From HK1 sp965221725 (GTDB lineage: Bacteria; Pseudomonadota; Gammaproteobacteria; HK1): DNA of 64,000 nucleotides. A program made the position numbers and the translations under genes. The notes below the pieces were generated by a model. The model had not been told where the DNA came from, did not search any database, and was given only the letters and a program-made list of their open reading frames with translations. Positions 60,257 to 64,000 of this stretch are shown here, piece by piece; position 1 is the first letter of the stretch; each line of letters opens with the position of its first letter. Location of the stretch: positions 1,426,001 through 1,490,000 of the forward strand of contig OZ244909.1 of the NCBI GenBank assembly GCA_965221725.1, given 5' to 3'.

Positions 60257-60982
60257 ATGGCCATTCTCGCCGCGCGCCGACTCGCGAAACGGTACCGAAG
60301 GCGTCTCGTCGTCAACGACGTGAGCCTCACCGTGCGCAGCGGAGAGATCGTCGGACTGCTCGGGCCGAACGGAGCGGGCAAGACGACGAGCTTCTACATG
60401 ATCATCGGCCTCGTCGCCTGCGATACCGGCATCGTGCAGATCGACCACGACGACCTCAGCGACAGCCCGATGCACCTCCGGGCCCGGGCCGGGCTCGGCT
60501 ATCTTCCGCAGGAGCCGTCGATCTTTCGCCACCTTTCGGTGCGCGACAACGTGATGGCGATTCTCGAGACGCGACCGGGAATGAGCCGGGACGAGCGCGA
60601 GCATCGGCTCGAAACGCTGCTCGACGAGTTCCAGGTGTCCCACATCGCCGGCCAGCGCGGAGACAGCCTGTCCGGTGGGGAGCGGCGGCGGGTCGAGATC
60701 GCGCGTTCGCTGGCGACCGACCCGCGGTTCATGCTCCTCGACGAACCGTTCGCGGGAGTCGATCCGATCTCCATCATGGAGATACAGCAGATCATCGGGC
60801 ACCTGAGCGAGCGCGGCCTCGGGATCCTGATCACCGATCACAACGTGCGCGACACGTTGCGCATCTGCGATCGGGCCTACATCGTCAACCAGGGGACCAT
60901 CATCGCCAAGGGCGCCCCGGAGGCCGTCCTCGGCAACGAAAGGGTCCGGGAGGTGTACCTGGGACGAAACTTCAGGCTCTGA
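60257..60982 (+). CDS. lptB: LPS export ABC transporter ATPase LptB
   Basis: Cytoplasmic ATPase of LptB2FG, powering LPS extraction from the inner membrane. The 241-residue protein has Walker A GPNGAGKTTSF near residue 36, the Q-loop GYLPQEPSIFRHLSVRDN, signature LSGGERRRVEIARSLA, Walker B FMLLDEPFAGVDP and the switch ITDHNVRDTL. These are the usual LptB versions. It follows lptA by 24 bases and precedes rpoN by 13 bases. LptF and LptG are not in the window, as is normal. Confidence 0.97.
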   Translation: MAILAARRLAKRYRRRLVVNDVSLTVRSGEIVGLLGPNGAGKTTSFYMIIGLVACDTGIVQIDHDDLSDSPMHLRARAGLGYLPQEPSIFRHLSVRDNVMAILETRPGMSRDEREHRLETLLDEFQVSHIAGQRGDSLSGGERRRVEIARSLATDPRFMLLDEPFAGVDPISIMEIQQIIGHLSERGLGILITDHNVRDTLRICDRAYIVNQGTIIAKGAPEAVLGNERVREVYLGRNFRL

Positions 60983-60995
60983 GTATCCATTGGCG

Positions 60996-62405
60996 ATGAA
61001 ACAGTCCTTGCAGCTCCGGCTGGGCCAGCATCTGGCCATGACGCCCCGGCTCCAGCAGGCCATCCGGCTGCTTCAGCTTTCCACCGTGGAGCTGCACACC
61101 GAAGTCCAGGAGGCGCTCGACTCCAACCTCATGCTGGAGCCGGACGAAGACGATGCCGCCGGCGCGAGCCCGGAGGCCGAAATTCCCCCGGCCGACATTC
61201 CGCGTGAACTCCCGGTGGACAGCGTATGGGAGGACATCTACGACTCCGTTTCGCTCGGCGGTGCGGCGCCGATCGGCGAACCCGACGGCGCCGATCTCGT
61301 CGCCCACCGGGCCCGGACCGAATCGCTGAAGGATCGGCTCCAGTGGCAGGTATCCCTGATGCGGCTCTGCGATACCGACCAGGTGATCGCGGCCGCGCTC
61401 ATCGACGCCGTCGACGATGACGGTTACCTCGATCTGACCCTCGACGACATCCGCCACAGCCTCGACCCCCGGCGCGAGGAGTTGACGCTCGAACGGATTG
61501 AAGCGGTGCTTCGCGAGGTGCAGGCTCTCGATCCTCCCGGGGTCGCGGCGCGCAGCCTTCAGGAGTGCCTCACCCTCCAGCTCGGGCAGCTTCCCGCCGA
61601 TACCGAGGGGCGCGACGCCGCGATCGCTCTGGTGACCGAACACCTCCCCCTGCTCGCATCGAAGCGCTACGGGCAGCTCATGACGGCGCTCGGACTCGAC
61701 CGGCCCGCACTCCAGCGCGTCGTCGACCTGATCCGCTCCCTCTCCCCCCGCCCGGGCGCCGCCGTCCCGTCCTCCGCCCCGGAGTACGTGATCCCCGATG
61801 TCCTCGTGCGCAAGGAGAACCGGGCGTGGCGGGTGGAGCTGAACCGGGACGCGTTTCCGAAGGTGCGCATCAACTCCCGGTACGCGAGCCTCATCCGGCG
61901 CGCCGACGACAGCGCGGAGAACCACACCCTGAAGAGCCACCTGCAGGAGGCGCGGTGGTTCATCAGGAGCCTCGTGAACCGCGGCGAGACGCTGCTGAAG
62001 ACCGCGACCTGCATCGTCGAGCGCCAGCAGGCGTTTCTGGAGCATGGCGAGGAAGCCATGAAGCCCATGGTGCTCGCCGATGTCGCGCACGCCATCGGCA
62101 TGCACGAATCGACGATCTCGCGGGTCACCACGCGCAAGTACATGCATACGCCCCGCGGCGTGTTCGAGCTGAAGTACTTCTTCTCCAGCCATGTCCATAC
62201 CGACCGCGGGGCGGAAGCGTCCTCGACCGCGATCCGCGCGGTGCTCAGGAAGCTGATCGCATCCGAGAATTCCGCGAAACCCCTGAGCGATCAGAAGCTC
62301 AAGGAGATTCTCTCGGAGCAGGGCATCAGAATTGCGCGACGCACCGTCGCGAAGTACCGGGAGGCGATGGCGATCCCGTCCTCGACCGAGCGCAGGATGC
62401 CTTGA
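60996..62405 (+). CDS. rpoN: RNA polymerase sigma-54 factor
   Basis: Sigma-54 recognises -24/-12 promoters opened by AAA+ activators, typically for nitrogen use, motility and carbon uptake. The 469-residue protein has the Gln/Leu-rich activator-interacting region I (MKQSLQLRLGQHLAMTPRLQ then QAIRLLQLSTVEL), the core-binding region and the C-terminal RpoN box ARRTVAKYREAM near residue 455. ATG 60996 matches the E. coli start; a TTG two codons upstream is in frame. It is co-directional with lptB and hpf, the conserved order. Confidence 0.97.
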   Translation: MKQSLQLRLGQHLAMTPRLQQAIRLLQLSTVELHTEVQEALDSNLMLEPDEDDAAGASPEAEIPPADIPRELPVDSVWEDIYDSVSLGGAAPIGEPDGADLVAHRARTESLKDRLQWQVSLMRLCDTDQVIAAALIDAVDDDGYLDLTLDDIRHSLDPRREELTLERIEAVLREVQALDPPGVAARSLQECLTLQLGQLPADTEGRDAAIALVTEHLPLLASKRYGQLMTALGLDRPALQRVVDLIRSLSPRPGAAVPSSAPEYVIPDVLVRKENRAWRVELNRDAFPKVRINSRYASLIRRADDSAENHTLKSHLQEARWFIRSLVNRGETLLKTATCIVERQQAFLEHGEEAMKPMVLADVAHAIGMHESTISRVTTRKYMHTPRGVFELKYFFSSHVHTDRGAEASSTAIRAVLRKLIASENSAKPLSDQKLKEILSEQGIRIARRTVAKYREAMAIPSSTERRMP

Positions 62406-62643
62406 TCGGATGGCGGCCATTCCCGCCGGGCTCGGATTCTCGAAATTGCCCCCAGCGCACGCGCCGAAGACCGAAGTACGGCCGGAATCGCGTCGCGCTA
62501 CGGCCCCTCGCGAAGCACCGGCGGGAGTGGCCGATCAGACGCCTGGACGCCCCGAGCGGGTTGTTCCGCATCCGGGTTGCGATACGATCCTCGGCTAGGG
62601 CGCCTGCATCCCCCTTCGATACTCGTCCAGCGAGGAGACGTCC

Positions 62644-62967
62644 ATGCAGATCCAGGTTACCGGGCATCATGTCGAGGTGACGCCGACCCTGAGACAGTAT
62701 GTCGACCGGAAGGTCGGGCGCGTCGCCCGGCATTTCGATCAGGTCACGAGCGCGCGGGTGATCCTGACCGCCGAGCGGCAGTCCAGCAAGGCGGAGGCGA
62801 CGCTCCACGTCTCCGGCGCCGAGCTCTTCGCCAACGCCACCCACCACGACATGTTCGCCGCGATCGACCTGCTCGCCGACCGCATCGATGGCCAGGTACG
62901 GCGGCACAAGGAGAAGCGTACGGACCACCACCGCTCCGAGGGCGGCATCAAGACCCGTTTCGACTGA
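62644..62967 (+). CDS. hpf: ribosome hibernation promoting factor (short HPF)
   Basis: Short HPF binds the 30S decoding region in stationary phase and, with RMF, supports 100S dimers. The 107-residue protein has the family layout: MQIQVTGHHVEVTPTLRQYV, AEATLHVSGAELFANATHHD, then MFAAIDLLADRIDGQVRRHK. Length matches the short form, without the C-terminal dimerisation domain. ATG 62644 follows GAGGAGACGTCC. The 238-base gap after rpoN contains no gene; a separate hpf promoter is possible but no -24/-12 element was seen. Confidence 0.95.
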   Translation: MQIQVTGHHVEVTPTLRQYVDRKVGRVARHFDQVTSARVILTAERQSSKAEATLHVSGAELFANATHHDMFAAIDLLADRIDGQVRRHKEKRTDHHRSEGGIKTRFD

Positions 62968-63051
62968 TTCGCAAACGCCACCCCTCACCGCAACCCACGC
63001 CGATCGGCTTCGCCCCGAAACCCGACGGACGTAATCGCGTAACGATTCGTC

Positions 63052-63531
63052 ATGGTGAGCCTCGACCGCATCCTCGCGCCGGAGCGCGTGCGCTGCGACG
63101 TGTCGGCGACGAGCCGCAAGCGCACGCTCCAGGCTCTGGGAGACATCTTCGCCGACGCGGATCCGGCGCTCACCGCCCAGGGCGTCTTCGACCTCCTCGT
63201 CGCCCGCGAACGGCTCGGCTCGACGGGCCTCGGAGACGGCTGCGCCCTGCCGCATGCCCGCGTGCCGGGCCTTGGCCGCACCCTCGCGGCCTTCCTCCGG
63301 CTCGGCCAGGGAGTGGACTTCGATGCCCCCGATCAACTGCCCGTCGACCTGGTCTTCGGGCTGCTCGTGCCCGGGGACTCGACGGACGAACATCTGGACA
63401 TCCTCGCGGCAATCGCCGGCATCTTCGCCGACGATCGGGTCCGAGCCTCGGTTCGTTCGCAGGAAGACCCGGCCCGGATACGGGAGATCCTGGCCGGCAA
63501 CGGGACGGGGCAACAATCTGCCCCTCGCTGA
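63052..63531 (+). CDS. ptsN: nitrogen-regulatory PTS component EIIA-Ntr
   Basis: EIIA-Ntr is the terminal phosphocarrier of the regulatory PTS(Ntr), affecting potassium and nitrogen control. The 159-residue protein has the phosphorylated His68 in GCALPHARVPGL, the family LASTGLGDG-like block LGSTGLGDG before it, and DLVFGLLVPGDSTDEHLDIL after it. ATG 63052 follows GTAACGATTCGTC without a clear ribosome site. In E. coli rapZ and npr follow; here a tRNA fragment begins 7 bases after the stop and an unrelated gene faces it. Confidence 0.94.
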   Translation: MVSLDRILAPERVRCDVSATSRKRTLQALGDIFADADPALTAQGVFDLLVARERLGSTGLGDGCALPHARVPGLGRTLAAFLRLGQGVDFDAPDQLPVDLVFGLLVPGDSTDEHLDILAAIAGIFADDRVRASVRSQEDPARIREILAGNGTGQQSAPR

Positions 63532-63537
63532 TTCGGA

Positions 63538-63565
63538 TGGTGACCAGGGGCGGAATCGAACCACC
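63538..63565 (-). other. tRNA 3'-end fragment (possible attachment-site scar)
   Basis: On the minus strand GGTGGTTCGATTCCGCCCCT plus GGTCACCA forms a complete T arm (GGTTCGATTCC), the 3' acceptor strand and CCA. The anticodon arm, D arm and 5' strand are missing: the upstream bases read GGGCGGACCGG, with no cloverleaf. It resembles the 3' end of tRNA-Phe-type genes. Integrases commonly duplicate the tRNA 3' end on insertion. Confidence 0.65.
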
Positions 63566-63614
63566 CGGTCCGCCCCGAAAACTCACAACGGCGGAAGCGC
63601 CCGGTGGGCTGCGC

Positions 63615-64000
63615 TCAGACGAGGCCGAACAGCTTGGCGGCCATCGCGAGATTGAGCGCGGCGAGGAAGCCGAACATCCAGCGCAGCGCAGCAACATCGG
63701 CCTTCACCGCAACAACATCGCCCTTGAGCGCGGCAACGTCGCCCTTGAGCGCGGCAACGTCGACTTTGACCGCAGCAACTTCGCCCTTGAGCGCGGCAAC
63801 ATCGACTTTGACCGCAGCAACTTCGCCCTTGAGCGCGGCAACGTCGACTTTGACCGCAGCAACTTCGCCCTTGAGCGCGGCAACGTCGGCCTTGGTGGCA
63901 AGGTCGGTACGGTCGGCGGTGGCGGCGGCGCGCATCGCCTCGGCGATGGCTTCGGCATGACCCGCTTCGATGCCAGCGGCCTTGAGGTCGCGGGCGACAG
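63615..64000 (-). CDS. coiled-coil membrane protein with 14-residue repeats (DUF1640/CCDC90-like), start outside window
   Basis: The C-terminal 128 residues are visible. They read ARDLKAAGIEAGHAEAIAEA, TDLATKADVAALKGEV, then about four and a half copies of a 14-residue unit DVAALKGEVAAVKV forming a long coiled coil, and end in a hydrophobic helix WMFGFLAALNLAMAAKLFGLV. It is a longer paralogue of the 88-residue protein at 36860. The first frame continues beyond base 64000. Such proteins lack a proven role in bacteria. The frame is preferred over two overlapping ones because of the heptad pattern and C-terminal helix. Confidence 0.8.
   Translation of the reverse strand, partial: VARDLKAAGIEAGHAEAIAEAMRAAATADRTDLATKADVAALKGEVAAVKVDVAALKGEVAAVKVDVAALKGEVAAVKVDVAALKGDVAALKGDVVAVKADVAALRWMFGFLAALNLAMAAKLFGLV
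63725..63890 (-). repeat. 42-bp tandem coding repeat, about four units
   Basis: Near-identical units of the type TTGAGCGCGGCAACGTCGAC plus TTTGACCGCAGCAACTTCGC plus CC (plus-strand reading) encode two heptads each. Units differ by one or two bases, so the array is recent and likely to vary in copy number between strains. Confidence 0.85.

Noticed and set aside
63538..63565. Functional tRNA gene
   Set aside because: Only the T arm, 3' acceptor strand and CCA are present; anticodon and D arms are absent.

Overview
The window is GC-rich (roughly two thirds G+C by eye) chromosomal DNA of a gammaproteobacterium. Evidence: E. coli-like blocks tig-clpP-clpX-lon, lptD-surA-pdxA-rsmA, apaG-apaH-folA and kdsD-lptC-lptA-lptB-rpoN-hpf-ptsN, plus an LptD with the four-cysteine pattern. 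The gene mix would fit a deep lineage near Chromatiales/Ectothiorhodospirales, but no taxonomic marker in the window settles the genus.

Layout. 0-4 kb, minus strand: protein quality control (tig, clpP, clpX, start of lon). 4.4-9.9 kb: a double-length UvrA with four ABC modules. 10.2-17.3 kb: elongator tRNA-Met, hemH, then the tightly overlapping lptD-surA-pdxA-rsmA operon, ending in an AT-richer stretch with four DnaA-box-like sites. 17.5-25 kb: aroE, ubiK, comM, apaG, apaH (with a collagen-like insertion), folA, thyA, argF. The E. coli order rsmA-apaG-apaH-folA is kept but split by aroE-ubiK-comM.

25-48 kb is accessory in character. It holds malonyl-CoA synthetase, a two-subunit NAD-linked formate dehydrogenase between two toxin-antitoxin pairs, a divergent SucCD-like CoA ligase, a formyltransferase-fold protein, a decayed tyrosine recombinase, a methyltransferase, two PLP enzymes, glmS, an SDR, an AAA-ATPase/PD-(D/E)XK protein and an MFS carrier. 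Formate dehydrogenase, CoA ligase and formyltransferase could together handle one-carbon units (inference). A family of dispersed elements of about 130-255 bp with inverted ends lies between these genes. Copies show paired (compensatory) differences in two stems, so they probably fold as RNA or single-stranded DNA.

48.8-58 kb looks like solute uptake and catabolism: Ldh2-type dehydrogenase, SMP-30 lactonase, a three-gene ABC importer with a LuxP-like binding protein, a TctCBA carrier and a racemase fragment. 58-63.5 kb is the LPS-export/sigma-54 operon, lacking kdsC. It ends after ptsN at a 28-nt tRNA 3'-end fragment, followed by a repeat-rich coiled-coil gene, which suggests an integration scar.
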